Assembly: GCA_902562205.1 (NCBI GenBank)
Contig: CACESO010000005.1
Location: 26,251 to 90,250, forward strand
From: an uncultured Pelagibacteraceae bacterium
GTDB taxonomy: Bacteria > Pseudomonadota > Alphaproteobacteria > Pelagibacterales > Pelagibacteraceae
Direction of reading: 5' to 3'
Length of the DNA stretch: 64,000 bases
Shown here piece by piece: positions 8,756-18,927 of this stretch (the stretch's first letter is position 1; every line of letters begins with the position of its first letter). The position numbers and the translations under genes are program-made. The notes below the pieces were generated by a model. The model saw only the letters and a list, made by a program, of their open reading frames with translations, was not told where the DNA came from and ran no database searches.

Positions 8756-9791
8756 GAAACTTATTGTTTTAGTTTTCTGTTTGTCTATTTTTTCAAATTT
8801 AAATTCTATGGATAAGAAACCGTATCATCATTTGCCTGATAATACCTTTAGAAATCCAGAGGGTTCTCCTGTGAGAGACGATAAAATTAAATGGTCTTAC
8901 TCTACTTTTAATAAAGAGAAAAAAAAATTAGACATGACAGTTCCAGGTGATCATGTTTTGAAAAAACAAGATGTTTTAAAAGAGTTAGCCTCAAAACAAA
9001 ACGGTGATTATGTTGGTTGGATTGGCCATGCAACCTTTTTAATTAAACTTGGTAAAACAACTATTATAACAGATCCTGTTTTTTCAAAAAATGCAGGACC
9101 ACTCATTTTCGGACCTAAAAGATATGTTGAACCAGCTTTAAGTTTAAGTGAAATTCCAAAAATTGATTTATTTTTGCTGACACATAATCACTATGATCAT
9201 CAAGACATGAGTACAATTAGAAAATTTCCCTACAAGGATGCTAAGGTAATTGCTCCCCTTAAACTCGGTAAATATTTTACAAAAAACAATTTTAAAAACG
9301 TAAACGAACTCGATTGGTACCAAACAATTGAAAAAAATAATTTAAAGATAACCATGCTTCCTGCAGTTCATTGGTCAAAAAGAAGTTTAATAGATACTAA
9401 TAAAACTCTTTGGGGAAGTTATTTAATTGAATATAAAGGAAAAAAAATTTTGTTTGCGTGCGACACAGGCTATGGAGAAATTTACAAAGATTTAGGAAAA
9501 AAGTTCGGACCTATTGATCTCACTATTATAAATATCGGTGCCTATAATTTTAAACCCATGTTTGATAAGTCTATTTATCATACAAATCCTGAAGAAGCAT
9601 TGCAGATAGCTAAAGACTTGAATAGCAAAAGAGTTATCGGAATGCATTGGGGAACTTTCGTATTATCATTGGAACCTATAATGGAGCCTCCAAAAAGATT
9701 TTTAGAAAATGCAAAAAAATATGGTTTTAAAAATAATGATGCTATTATTTTTAAGATCGGTGAATTCAAAAATTTAGATGATATGTTATAA
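8748..9791 (+). CDS. Metallo-beta-lactamase-fold hydrolase with signal peptide (NAPE-PLD/UlaG-like)
   Basis: WIGHATFLIKLGKTTIITDPVFS, THNHYDHQD, GMHWGTF. Confidence 0.85.
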   Translation: MIKKLIVLVFCLSIFSNLNSMDKKPYHHLPDNTFRNPEGSPVRDDKIKWSYSTFNKEKKKLDMTVPGDHVLKKQDVLKELASKQNGDYVGWIGHATFLIKLGKTTIITDPVFSKNAGPLIFGPKRYVEPALSLSEIPKIDLFLLTHNHYDHQDMSTIRKFPYKDAKVIAPLKLGKYFTKNNFKNVNELDWYQTIEKNNLKITMLPAVHWSKRSLIDTNKTLWGSYLIEYKGKKILFACDTGYGEIYKDLGKKFGPIDLTIINIGAYNFKPMFDKSIYHTNPEEALQIAKDLNSKRVIGMHWGTFVLSLEPIMEPPKRFLENAKKYGFKNNDAIIFKIGEFKNLDDML

Positions 9792-9797
9792 ATTCCA

Positions 9798-10253
9798 ATG
9801 AAAGCAGTTAAAAACAATTTTGATGATTTGAAAGTAAATGAACTTTTAAAAAAACACTTTATTGAATTAAGATCCGTTTCTCCAGCTGGTAGTACTCATG
9901 TCCTCGATATAGACGGACTCAAAGATAACACAATTAAATTCTGGAGTATTTGGGATAAAGAAGACCTCATTGGATGTGGGGCAATAAAGATCCTCTCTCA
10001 AAATCATGGTGAGTTCAAATCTATAAGAGTGCATGATAAATTTAGAGAAAAAGGATATGGCAAAAAAATTATCTCAATTTTAATATTAAAATCCAAGGAT
10101 ATTGGTTTAAAAAATATTTTTATTGAAACTGGATCAGGTAAATTTTTTGAACCTGCAAGAAAATTATTCAAATCTTGCGGGTTTGAGGAGTGTGAACCAT
10201 TTGGACATTATAAGAGTGATCCAAATTCTTGTTATATGAAAATAAAATTTTGA
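9798..10253 (+). CDS. GNAT-family N-acetyltransferase
   Basis: IRVHDKFREKGYGKKIISIL acetyl-CoA loop. Confidence 0.85.
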   Translation: MKAVKNNFDDLKVNELLKKHFIELRSVSPAGSTHVLDIDGLKDNTIKFWSIWDKEDLIGCGAIKILSQNHGEFKSIRVHDKFREKGYGKKIISILILKSKDIGLKNIFIETGSGKFFEPARKLFKSCGFEECEPFGHYKSDPNSCYMKIKF

Positions 10254-10256
10254 TTA

Positions 10257-10466
10257 TTATTTTTTAAATCTTTTTTTAATGTGGTCTGCTGGATATTCTC
10301 CAGTAGCCTTTTTAATTGACTCATTTACAGAGTATGAAAGTGCAGATTGAACTATATTTCCAGATGTACCTAATGTAACTGTTGGTCCAATTAACGATGC
10401 CGTAGACTGGTAACAACCAGTAAGTACTAAAAACGATGCAATTAAAATTAATGTTTTTTTAAACAT
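10257..10466 (-). CDS. Small lipoprotein
   Basis: Signal peptide plus lipobox LTGC. Confidence 0.65.
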   Translation of the reverse strand: MFKKTLILIASFLVLTGCYQSTASLIGPTVTLGTSGNIVQSALSYSVNESIKKATGEYPADHIKKRFKK

Positions 10467-10576
10467 TGAATCTCTTACAATCTATGAAAATTTTTACAAC
10501 AAATAAAAATTTTAATTGGTGATCAATTTGAGGATCAAAATAAATTTTAATTACAAACTGTAGTTGAAAAAAATTA

Positions 10577-11686
10577 TTATTTTTTTTCTATTACGAATAA
10601 TTCGTTTTTAAAGTGTAATCCTTTATATCTATTTACAATGTTTTGAACGACTTTTTGGTAATTCTTATGTTTTTCTGCCTTCATTATTTGTTCATCCGAT
10701 ATTTGATTAACGTAAACTGCGGCATTCCATGCAGAAAATATTAATGAAGTAGCTATTCCACCACTAATTTCATTTGGTAGTGCTCTTAAAACATAACTTA
10801 TTTTTTTCACTTTATGAAATTTTAATGTTTTTAAGAAAGATTTATCTGTATTTGACTTAATGTATTTTTCGATAGAGGAATACAAATACGGAAATGGATT
10901 CTCTTTGGGCCATATTTTTTTAATTATCTTATTTGCTGGATCTCCACCACATGCATGTACTACAACCAGCTTTCCTTTTTTTGATAAAGATTTTATCATA
11001 GGTTCAATTACGTATTTTACTTTTTTTTCAGCAGTAACTCTTGATCTATAAGGTTGAGATGCAATAATTAAGTCATAATCTGTTTTTCCGTTATTTTTTT
11101 TTGGTATTACATCTTGTAGGACAAATTCTTGATCTTTTCTAAAAATAACAATTACAGATGGTTCTTTGTAAGTTGATGTTCCTGTTTTTGGATTTGTTTC
11201 TACCTGCCACTTTTTTGCTAAAAATTCTTGATTAAGCTTTCTTAATTGATTCGAAAAATCTAAAGAGGAATTTCCTTTTAGTTTCACTACTTTCCAATTC
11301 ATTTTTTTTTGTTTTTTAAGATTTCTTGATTTTAAGGACGTTGACTCTACATAATTCAAATTTGAAATTACAAAAACAGTATTTTTATGCTCAGCAAATC
11401 TATCAGGAAGTTTTTCCAGACCTAGTCTTACATCTTCCATGCTTATTTCTTTTGTTGAAACAAGTAGTGGTATATTAGGCATTTTTTGATGACACTGCCT
11501 CATTACACTCATTAAAAGAGACCCATCTCCCATTCCGGCATCAAAAATTTTTAATGCAGGGTTTTTAGGTTTTAAATTTTGGACAATCGGTTTCAAAGCA
11601 TCTGCAATTTTGTTTTTTTCGTTGGTAGTAGTTACAAAAAGAAGATATTTTTGTCTATTATCAAAAAACCTGAAATTTTTTTTCAT
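10577..11686 (-). CDS. Methyltransferase-like protein of unknown substrate
   Basis: IFDAGMGDGSLLMSV SAM-binding-like motif; DLIIASQPYRSR; GKLVVVHACGGDP. Confidence 0.6.
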   Translation of the reverse strand: MKKNFRFFDNRQKYLLFVTTTNEKNKIADALKPIVQNLKPKNPALKIFDAGMGDGSLLMSVMRQCHQKMPNIPLLVSTKEISMEDVRLGLEKLPDRFAEHKNTVFVISNLNYVESTSLKSRNLKKQKKMNWKVVKLKGNSSLDFSNQLRKLNQEFLAKKWQVETNPKTGTSTYKEPSVIVIFRKDQEFVLQDVIPKKNNGKTDYDLIIASQPYRSRVTAEKKVKYVIEPMIKSLSKKGKLVVVHACGGDPANKIIKKIWPKENPFPYLYSSIEKYIKSNTDKSFLKTLKFHKVKKISYVLRALPNEISGGIATSLIFSAWNAAVYVNQISDEQIMKAEKHKNYQKVVQNIVNRYKGLHFKNELFVIEKK

Positions 11687-11781
11687 GCTTAAAGATATGT
11701 ATTAAATAATTAAATGTCCATTGTAATTTATTTCTTTCAAAGTGAACAAATAAAGTATAAATACGCAGAAAAACGACCTAA

Positions 11782-13470
11782 ATGAAAAAATTTAAATCTG
11801 ACATAGAAATAGCTAGAGGTTGTAAGCTCAAACCAATTTCAAAAATTTTAAAAAAAATAAATGTTCCTGATAATCCAAGTGCTTTTAGTCCAATGGGAAG
11901 GCATATAGCAAAAATAAATTTTGATTTTTTAAATAAATTAAAAAAGAAAAAGGATGGTTATCTTATACTTGTTACAGCCATTACTCCGACACCAGCTGGG
12001 GAAGGTAAAACGACTACTTCTGTTGGTCTAAATGATGGATTAAATAAAATTGGAAAAAAATCTATTGTTTGTCTTAGGGAACCCAGTCTTGGACCTTCAT
12101 TTGGTATGAAAGGTGGGGCAGCAGGTGGTGGGTATGCTCAAGTTGTTCCTATGGAACAGATAAATCTTCATTTCACTGGAGATTTTCATGCGATCACATC
12201 AGCACACAATTTATTATCTGCAATGATTGATAATCATATTTACTGGGGAAACAAACTTAATATTGATGAAAAAAAAATAGTTTGGAAGAGAGTAATGGAT
12301 ATGAATGATCGTGCTTTAAGATTTATTGACATTAATACCAGTGGTGTTGCAAAAGATTTTAGAAGAATAGATGGCTTTGATATAACTGTTGCATCGGAAG
12401 TCATGGCTATTTTTTGTTTAGCTAAAAACTTAAATGATTTAGAAAAAAAAATTGGAAATATAACAATAGCTTACAATAAACAAGGTCAGTCGATTTTTGC
12501 AAAAGATTTAAATGCTCAGGGACCAATGACTGTTCTTTTAAAAGAAGCAATAAGACCCAATGTTACTCAAAGTTTAGAACATAACCCAGCTTTTATTCAT
12601 GGAGGTCCATTTGCAAATATTGCTCATGGCTGTAATTCTGTAATCGCTACAACAGCAGCCCTCAAGCTATCTGACTATGTTGTTACTGAAGCAGGATTCG
12701 GTGCAGACCTTGGTGCTGAAAAATTTTTAAATATTAAATGTAGAAAGGCAGGATTAAAACCTAGCTGTGTTATAATTGTTGCAACTATAAGAGCATTAAA
12801 GATGCACGGAGGTGTAGAAAAAGAAAATCTTAAAAAAGAAGACACCAACTCTTTAAAAAAAGGTTTAGTCAATTTAGAAAGACATATTTTAAATATTAAA
12901 AAATTTGGACTAGAGCCAATCGTAGCGATTAACCATTTTGCTTTAGATACAAAAAAAGAGATAGATGTTGTTCTTAATTTTTGTAAGAATATGAATGTCC
13001 AGGTTAGTGAATGTAAACACTGGGCAATGGGGGGAAAAGGCACAACTGACCTCGCTAAAAAGGTAGTCAAAACATGTAAAAATTCAAAAAAAAGTAATTT
13101 TAAATTATTGTATGAAGATAATTTAAATCTTTGGGATAAAATTGAAAAAATTGTTAAAGAAATTTATAGAGGTAATGGAATTACTGCAAATGAAGATGTA
13201 AAAGAACAATTAAAAGTTTTTGAAAATAACGGTTATAAGAGTTTACCTGTTTGTATAGCTAAAACCCAATATAGTTTTTCAACAGATCCAAAGTTAAAAG
13301 GAGCTCCATCAAACCATGAAATTCCAATAAGAGAAGTGAGATTATCATCTGGAGCCGAATTTATTGTAGTTGTTTGCGGATCAATTATGACTATGCCTGG
13401 TCTACCCAGAGTTCCTGCAGCTAATAATATTAAGTTAAATAAAAAAGGTGATGTAGAAGGACTATTTTAA
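11782..13470 (+). CDS. fhs: Formate--tetrahydrofolate ligase
   Basis: [44 protein letters not shown]. Confidence 0.97.
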   Translation: MKKFKSDIEIARGCKLKPISKILKKINVPDNPSAFSPMGRHIAKINFDFLNKLKKKKDGYLILVTAITPTPAGEGKTTTSVGLNDGLNKIGKKSIVCLREPSLGPSFGMKGGAAGGGYAQVVPMEQINLHFTGDFHAITSAHNLLSAMIDNHIYWGNKLNIDEKKIVWKRVMDMNDRALRFIDINTSGVAKDFRRIDGFDITVASEVMAIFCLAKNLNDLEKKIGNITIAYNKQGQSIFAKDLNAQGPMTVLLKEAIRPNVTQSLEHNPAFIHGGPFANIAHGCNSVIATTAALKLSDYVVTEAGFGADLGAEKFLNIKCRKAGLKPSCVIIVATIRALKMHGGVEKENLKKEDTNSLKKGLVNLERHILNIKKFGLEPIVAINHFALDTKKEIDVVLNFCKNMNVQVSECKHWAMGGKGTTDLAKKVVKTCKNSKKSNFKLLYEDNLNLWDKIEKIVKEIYRGNGITANEDVKEQLKVFENNGYKSLPVCIAKTQYSFSTDPKLKGAPSNHEIPIREVRLSSGAEFIVVVCGSIMTMPGLPRVPAANNIKLNKKGDVEGLF

Positions 13471-13471
13471 T

Positions 13472-14488
13472 TTACCAATTAATACTTAATTTCTTATTAT
13501 TACATATAGTCTCAAGTATGTTGAACATTAAAGGAAATTCATTTTTTTTAAGTTCCTTTAAAAGAATTGGACCAATTTCAAGTGCTAGCTGAGCGCCTTC
13601 AACAGTCGTATCTTTCATAAATTTTTCTTTAGCTTCTTTATATAAAATTCCTTGTCCTAAATATTTCCCCATTTGGCTATTTCTCCCGCCAATTGCACTT
13701 ACATATAAATCTCCCAAACCTGCAAGTCCATAAACTGTTGTTTCATTACCACCAAAGTATTTGACAAATTTTACCATCTCAGAAATTGAGCGATGAATTA
13801 AAGATGCTGAGGTATTTAAAAAGTATTTTGATTTTATGCTCTCGGGTGCACTAGGGTTACTCAGACCTTCAGAGGCACCAATTAACATAGAATAGATATT
13901 TTTAATTGCACCACAAAATTCTACTCCTTTGATATCTTCTGATGTCTCTGTCGAATAATATTCAGTTGTTATTGTTTTCTGTATTAATTTTGCTGTATCT
14001 TTTTTTTCACTAGCAATTACTGTCCCTGTCCTCATCTTATTTGCTAACCCAGCTGCAAGACAAGGTCCTTTTATTGCTGATACGACTACATCATCAAAAC
14101 CATTTTTTTTAAGTTCGTTTTTAATTTTATAAGAAATGGTTATTAATTTTCCTTTCTCGATACTCAAACCCTTAGTTAATAAAACTATATTAAGTTTTTT
14201 ATTTCTCATTTGAGAAATTTGATCAATAAACCAATCAACCCCAAGAGAGCTCACTGCGCATACAATCAAGTCAGAATCCGAATGATCCTTAATTCCTTCA
14301 AATTTTTCAATTTTGAGTTTCTTGGGTAAAGTGACTTTCAATGCTGGATGTGGTGATTTTGAAATTTCGTTAATTAAATCATTTTCAAGGTGTGTCCCAA
14401 TTAAGGTGACGTCATTCCCATTCTCAATACAGGGAATAGTAAAAGCTGATCCCATTGCACCGGCTCCAATTATAATAATTTTAGACAT
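13472..14488 (-). CDS. gpsA: NAD(P)-dependent glycerol-3-phosphate dehydrogenase family
   Basis: IIGAGAMGSAFTIP, LTKGLSIEKG, EFCGAIKNIYSM, GLAGLGDLYVSA. Confidence 0.8.
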   Translation of the reverse strand: MSKIIIIGAGAMGSAFTIPCIENGNDVTLIGTHLENDLINEISKSPHPALKVTLPKKLKIEKFEGIKDHSDSDLIVCAVSSLGVDWFIDQISQMRNKKLNIVLLTKGLSIEKGKLITISYKIKNELKKNGFDDVVVSAIKGPCLAAGLANKMRTGTVIASEKKDTAKLIQKTITTEYYSTETSEDIKGVEFCGAIKNIYSMLIGASEGLSNPSAPESIKSKYFLNTSASLIHRSISEMVKFVKYFGGNETTVYGLAGLGDLYVSAIGGRNSQMGKYLGQGILYKEAKEKFMKDTTVEGAQLALEIGPILLKELKKNEFPLMFNILETICNNKKLSINW

Positions 14489-14567
14489 ATACGATAATCT
14501 CTATGCACTAATTATTTGATTTAGTCTAGCCTTAGAGTTACCTTATAATTTCTTATTATTTAAATAA

Positions 14568-15704
14568 ATGCATAAAAACCTATACCTGAATCAAAAATTT
14601 ACAAAGTTTATTAATAATAAAAATTTTGAATTTGATCGTTCAAAAATATTAAAAATCTTAAATAGTGATTTGTTAGAAGATGCCTATAAAACGATTTCAA
14701 AATGGCAAAAATATGAACCTACACCTTTGGAAAGTTTAAACAAACTTTCTAATGAATTAAAATTAAAAAATATATTTTATAAAGATGAATCTAAGAGATT
14801 TGGTCTTAAATCTTTTAAAGCCCTAGGTGGTGCTTATGCTGTGGAAAAAATAACTAAAGAAAAAAAAGACGTTATTGTTTCAACAGCTACAGCAGGAAAT
14901 CATGGAAAATCAGTTGCTTGGGGAGCGAAAAATTTAGGACTAAATTGTAAAATTTTTATTAGTGAGAATGTAAGCGAAACAAGAGCTGATGAAATGAGAA
15001 ATTTAAATGCTGATGTAATCAGAGTTAAAGGAAATTACGAAGATTCTCTCAATTTTTGTAAGGAAGAGTCAAAAAAAAATAATTGGGAAATTATTCAAGA
15101 TGTAGCGTGGCAAGATTACGAGCTCGTTCCAAAACTAACAATGGCTGGATATTCAACAATAATAAAAGAAATTTCAGTTCAAACCAATGAATATATCACA
15201 CATATTTTTTTACAGGCTGGTGTCGGTGGTATGGCGGCAGGTTTAGTAGCTGGTGTAGCTTATTATTTCAAAAAGGTACCAAAAATCATTATTGTTGAAC
15301 CTGAAAATGCAAATTGTGTAATGCAAAGTATTGAAAATAATACTCCTACAAGTGTAGATATTAAGAAAGAAAGTATAATGGGTGGCATGTCTTGTGGAGA
15401 GGTGTCATTAGTCCCATGGCAAATATTAAAAAATTCTGTAAACAATTGTGTCAGTGTTTCAGATAAATTCGTCTCTCAGACTGTAGCAATGTTAGCAGAT
15501 AAAATAGTATGTGATATTTCAATAGAGGGAGGTGAATGTTCAACACCTGGGATCACAAGTTTAATTTCATGTTGTAATAATGATGAAACAAAGAGTGCTC
15601 TAGAAATAAATGAAAATTCAAATATATTATTGATAGGTTGCGAAGGATCTGCGGATATAGAACTTTACCAGAAATTATTAAATGAAGGAAAAAAATTGAT
15701 TTAA
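14568..15704 (+). CDS. PLP-dependent diaminopropionate ammonia-lyase-like enzyme
   Basis: FYKDESKRFGLKSFKALGGAYA, STATAGNHGKSVAWGA, IFLQAGVGGMAAGLVA. Confidence 0.8.
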   Translation: MHKNLYLNQKFTKFINNKNFEFDRSKILKILNSDLLEDAYKTISKWQKYEPTPLESLNKLSNELKLKNIFYKDESKRFGLKSFKALGGAYAVEKITKEKKDVIVSTATAGNHGKSVAWGAKNLGLNCKIFISENVSETRADEMRNLNADVIRVKGNYEDSLNFCKEESKKNNWEIIQDVAWQDYELVPKLTMAGYSTIIKEISVQTNEYITHIFLQAGVGGMAAGLVAGVAYYFKKVPKIIIVEPENANCVMQSIENNTPTSVDIKKESIMGGMSCGEVSLVPWQILKNSVNNCVSVSDKFVSQTVAMLADKIVCDISIEGGECSTPGITSLISCCNNDETKSALEINENSNILLIGCEGSADIELYQKLLNEGKKLI

Positions 15705-15708
15705 TTGT

Positions 15709-16155
15709 ATGAAAAAATTAAGCGACACAGAAATTTATAGATTATTTAAGCCGGAACTTTCTCCAAAAAAAATGCTTGAGTTGGGAGTTTTTGGTGGATC
15801 TTACTTTGGAAATAACATTAAAGAGTATCCAAAAAGTTGGTTTGTAAAAGCTAAACTAAGTAAGACTTTTGATGTAAACATAAATAGATTTAAAGTGAAA
15901 GCTGGACTTTCCAGAGAACACTGGATTGAGAAAGGATGGATATTTAAAGAAGATCCATTAGGTTGGTTCCAGTGGTATTGTAGATTTTCAATGGGAAGAC
16001 GAATACCAAAAGTAGATATTACTCAAATTAAAAGATGGAAAAATTTTCGAAGGCATGTAACCGCTATTGAAAAAAATTGTGAAAAAGGAAATTTGACTTG
16101 CAGAAGAAGACAAAGGCAAGCTATTTTACAATGGGCATATGATCCTCACATTTAA
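15709..16155 (+). CDS. Conserved hypothetical, Trp/Arg-rich
   Basis: 148-aa ORF immediately downstream of 14568 gene; no family recognised. Confidence 0.65.
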   Translation: MKKLSDTEIYRLFKPELSPKKMLELGVFGGSYFGNNIKEYPKSWFVKAKLSKTFDVNINRFKVKAGLSREHWIEKGWIFKEDPLGWFQWYCRFSMGRRIPKVDITQIKRWKNFRRHVTAIEKNCEKGNLTCRRRQRQAILQWAYDPHI

Positions 16156-16571
16156 TCGCCAATAAAGTGATGAATAATTTTTCTCACTTGACTCTCGATT
16201 CTGTGTTCAAACAAATAAATTCCTTGCCAGGTGCCTAATAATAATTCTTTTTTTTTTACACTTAAAGAAATTTGATTATTTGTTAGAGCAGATTTTATGT
16301 GCGCTGGCATATCATCCTTTCCCTCAGATTTATGCATGTAGGATTTTTCATCCATAGGAACTAGTTTATCAAAATAATTTATTAAATCTGTTTGAACATC
16401 CGGATCGGCATTTTCTTGAACAATTAAAGAGGCGCTTGTATGTTGAATACTTAAGTTTAGAATTCCGTTATTAAAAGAATTTTCCTTTATCCAATTTATT
16501 GTCTGATCAGTAAAATTATATAATTTTTGTCCATTTGTTTTTAATTTTAATTCAAAAAAATTTTGTTTCAT
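16152..16571 (-). CDS. YjbQ family protein (UPF0047)
   Basis: GILNLSIQHTSASLIVQENADPDVQTDLINYF; LLLGTWQGIYLFEHR. Confidence 0.9.
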   Translation of the reverse strand: MKQNFFELKLKTNGQKLYNFTDQTINWIKENSFNNGILNLSIQHTSASLIVQENADPDVQTDLINYFDKLVPMDEKSYMHKSEGKDDMPAHIKSALTNNQISLSVKKKELLLGTWQGIYLFEHRIESQVRKIIHHFIGD

Positions 16572-16996
16572 TTTTTCGTTTTAAAATCAATTCCATACTC
16601 TGATCTTGGTCCTTTCCTTAATCCATATGGGCCTGCTATGAATATAGTAAGGGGTTTGGTTCCCGGCTTAATATCAATTCTATGATGTGTGTTCGCAGAT
16701 CTAAAACCAATATAACCTGCTGGTCTCCAGAATCTTCCACTTTTTAATGTTTCAAAGTATCCATCTCTTAAAATTATTGTCATAAATGGAAACGGATGAT
16801 TATGAACGCCTTCTCCATGATCGTCATCAAGCATTTCATGTATCAAAATGTTAAATGGAAACCATTTTGGTCTATGTCTAAAAATTAAATAGTATCTATT
16901 CATCCAGGGTTTAGCTTTTTCGAATTGGGGGTGGGAAGGCCCTCTATCTAAGACAACTTTTTTTCTTCCTAATTTTTCGAGAAACTTTAGAAACAT
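16568..16996 (-). CDS. Cupin-like protein
   Basis: DDDHGEGVHNHPFPFMTIILRDGYFE metal-binding cupin-like motif. Confidence 0.65.
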   Translation of the reverse strand: MFLKFLEKLGRKKVVLDRGPSHPQFEKAKPWMNRYYLIFRHRPKWFPFNILIHEMLDDDHGEGVHNHPFPFMTIILRDGYFETLKSGRFWRPAGYIGFRSANTHHRIDIKPGTKPLTIFIAGPYGLRKGPRSEYGIDFKTKK

Positions 16997-18291
16997 TAAT
17001 TTAATCTAATGATCGAATTATCTTTTGCAATATATAAACTTTTGTTAAAATAAATGGGTCTTTGAAGTTTTTTATCGTCTAATTTAAGTGTTTTTTCAAT
17101 TTTACCATCTCTGAAATTCACAACTAAAACTCTTCCATTGTTCGTTGAGACATAGATATAAAATTTGCCAATCAAAAAACCAATGGGTTGAAAGTTTTTT
17201 TTTCTTTTTTCTTTAATATTTTTAAATAAATCAGTGATTCTTATAATTTGACCTGACTCTTTATTCATAGCTATAAGCAAACCATCATCTGAAATTGTAA
17301 CTAGATAATCACCAATTATCGCTGGTCTTAATTCGGAGCTGAAATCTTGTTTCCAATTAATAGCACCTGAAAATAAATCAATTGATAAAAATTGATTATT
17401 GTTATTTGAAACAAATATCGAGTCTTCATCAGAAACAATATCTGATAATTTCAAAAAAAAAGTATTTGTAAAAGTCACATTTGATTGAGTTGGTGTCTGC
17501 CAAATTACTTTTCCACTAGAAATATTTACTGCAGTAACATCTCCTATAGAGTTACTAAAAAAAACTTTCTGATTATTTAATATAAGTGATTGTTTTTTCT
17601 GAGATCTCAAGAGTGATTGCTGGGTTTTTACTGACCATAAGAGATCTCCAGTCTCCAAAGAAAAACATCTTAACTTATTCTCCATATCAATTACCAAAGC
17701 TTTATCCTCGAAAGTTTTTATTTGAGAATTAAATGAAGAAGAATGTTTTTTCTTCCACTTTAGTTCTCCGGTATTTTTATTAATTACATAGTAATTTGCT
17801 AAATTATCTGCAATAAATAAGTCTTCTCCACTTTTGCCAAAAAATAAGATTGGTTGTAATTTTTTATCTTGTTTTGAGTAGTGATTTTGTTTCCAAACAA
17901 TATTTGAATTATTGTCGAATTTAATTATTGATCCATTGCTATCAAAGTAAAATAAGTGATTATTATCTATCAATATTTCAGGCTCAAAATTTGAGAATGA
18001 TTTTATGGTTTTAAAGTTATATTTAGACATCTTTTCAAGATTTGCATCAAAATCTATGAAGCCATCATTATTTAACTGCTGATTGGAATTTATCTTCAAA
18101 TTTTTTGGAATTGAAATCTTAAAATTCTGATTAAATTCACCTAAGGATTGTTTTTCATTGTTTGCTAAAACTGTAGTTGAGCTTTTATCAACCAGAATTT
18201 TTTTTTCTTTAGTCCAAAATTTTGAGTTAGGGTTTAATGAACAACCAAGAAGAAATAAAAATATAATTAAATAGAAATATATTTTAATCAC
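16996..18291 (-). CDS. PQQ-like beta-propeller lipoprotein (BamB-like)
   Basis: Lipobox LLGCS; repeated G-[DE]-[IL]-xW blades (NTGELKWKK, ETGDLLWSV, SSGKVIWQT). Confidence 0.75.
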   Translation of the reverse strand: MIKIYFYLIIFLFLLGCSLNPNSKFWTKEKKILVDKSSTTVLANNEKQSLGEFNQNFKISIPKNLKINSNQQLNNDGFIDFDANLEKMSKYNFKTIKSFSNFEPEILIDNNHLFYFDSNGSIIKFDNNSNIVWKQNHYSKQDKKLQPILFFGKSGEDLFIADNLANYYVINKNTGELKWKKKHSSSFNSQIKTFEDKALVIDMENKLRCFSLETGDLLWSVKTQQSLLRSQKKQSLILNNQKVFFSNSIGDVTAVNISSGKVIWQTPTQSNVTFTNTFFLKLSDIVSDEDSIFVSNNNNQFLSIDLFSGAINWKQDFSSELRPAIIGDYLVTISDDGLLIAMNKESGQIIRITDLFKNIKEKRKKNFQPIGFLIGKFYIYVSTNNGRVLVVNFRDGKIEKTLKLDDKKLQRPIYFNKSLYIAKDNSIIRLN

Positions 18292-18925
18292 TAAAATTCC
18301 TCTTTAAACGTCTTTCAGCTTCAATTCTGATTTCATTGTTTGCTAATTCAGAATTTAATATTTCTTCCAAAAAATCTTTTGACTTTATTAAATTATTATT
18401 ATGTTCAAAGTAGTCTGCCATTAGAAGTAATGCGTGAGATTTCCAAACACTTTCTGATTTGAGTATAGGATTTAATACGTCAAGTAGTTCATTTTCTGAT
18501 ATTATTTCTGCATTGTACATTGCTTTTTTATAAATGATTAAATTTTTAATTTCTTTTTCCTTCTGAGAATTTATTACTAGATCAAAGAAATTATTTATTT
18601 TTTTTTGGTCATTCATTAAATCATTTTCGATGATAAAATATAATGACAAAGCCGAATAAATTGGATCTTTTCCTTTTATAATTTTTACCAATTGTTCAAT
18701 TTCATTGGTGTTTTTTGCCGATATTTCATTCAAAGTAATTTGATTATAAGTCTCTGCAACCTCTAATTTTGCTCTTTTTTCATATTCTTGATAACCAAAG
18801 TACGAAAATAGTAACAACAATATTGACACTAATGAACCTATTAATTTTTTATAGTTATTAGAAAAAAAATTTTTTATTTTTTCAATTCTTGTGTTTTGAT
18901 TAATGATTTCTATATCTTCGGACAT
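18284..18925 (-). CDS. YfgM-like TPR membrane protein
   Basis: One N-terminal TM then helical repeats; directly upstream of BamB-like gene. Confidence 0.65.
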   Translation of the reverse strand: MSEDIEIINQNTRIEKIKNFFSNNYKKLIGSLVSILLLLFSYFGYQEYEKRAKLEVAETYNQITLNEISAKNTNEIEQLVKIIKGKDPIYSALSLYFIIENDLMNDQKKINNFFDLVINSQKEKEIKNLIIYKKAMYNAEIISENELLDVLNPILKSESVWKSHALLLMADYFEHNNNLIKSKDFLEEILNSELANNEIRIEAERRLKRNFSD

Positions 18926-18927
18926 TG

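Noticed and set aside
10467-10576. Repeated AAATTTTAATT and GATCAA motifs in the 110-bp gap
   Set aside because: Short AT-rich repeats expected by chance at this base composition; no dyad or regulatory context.
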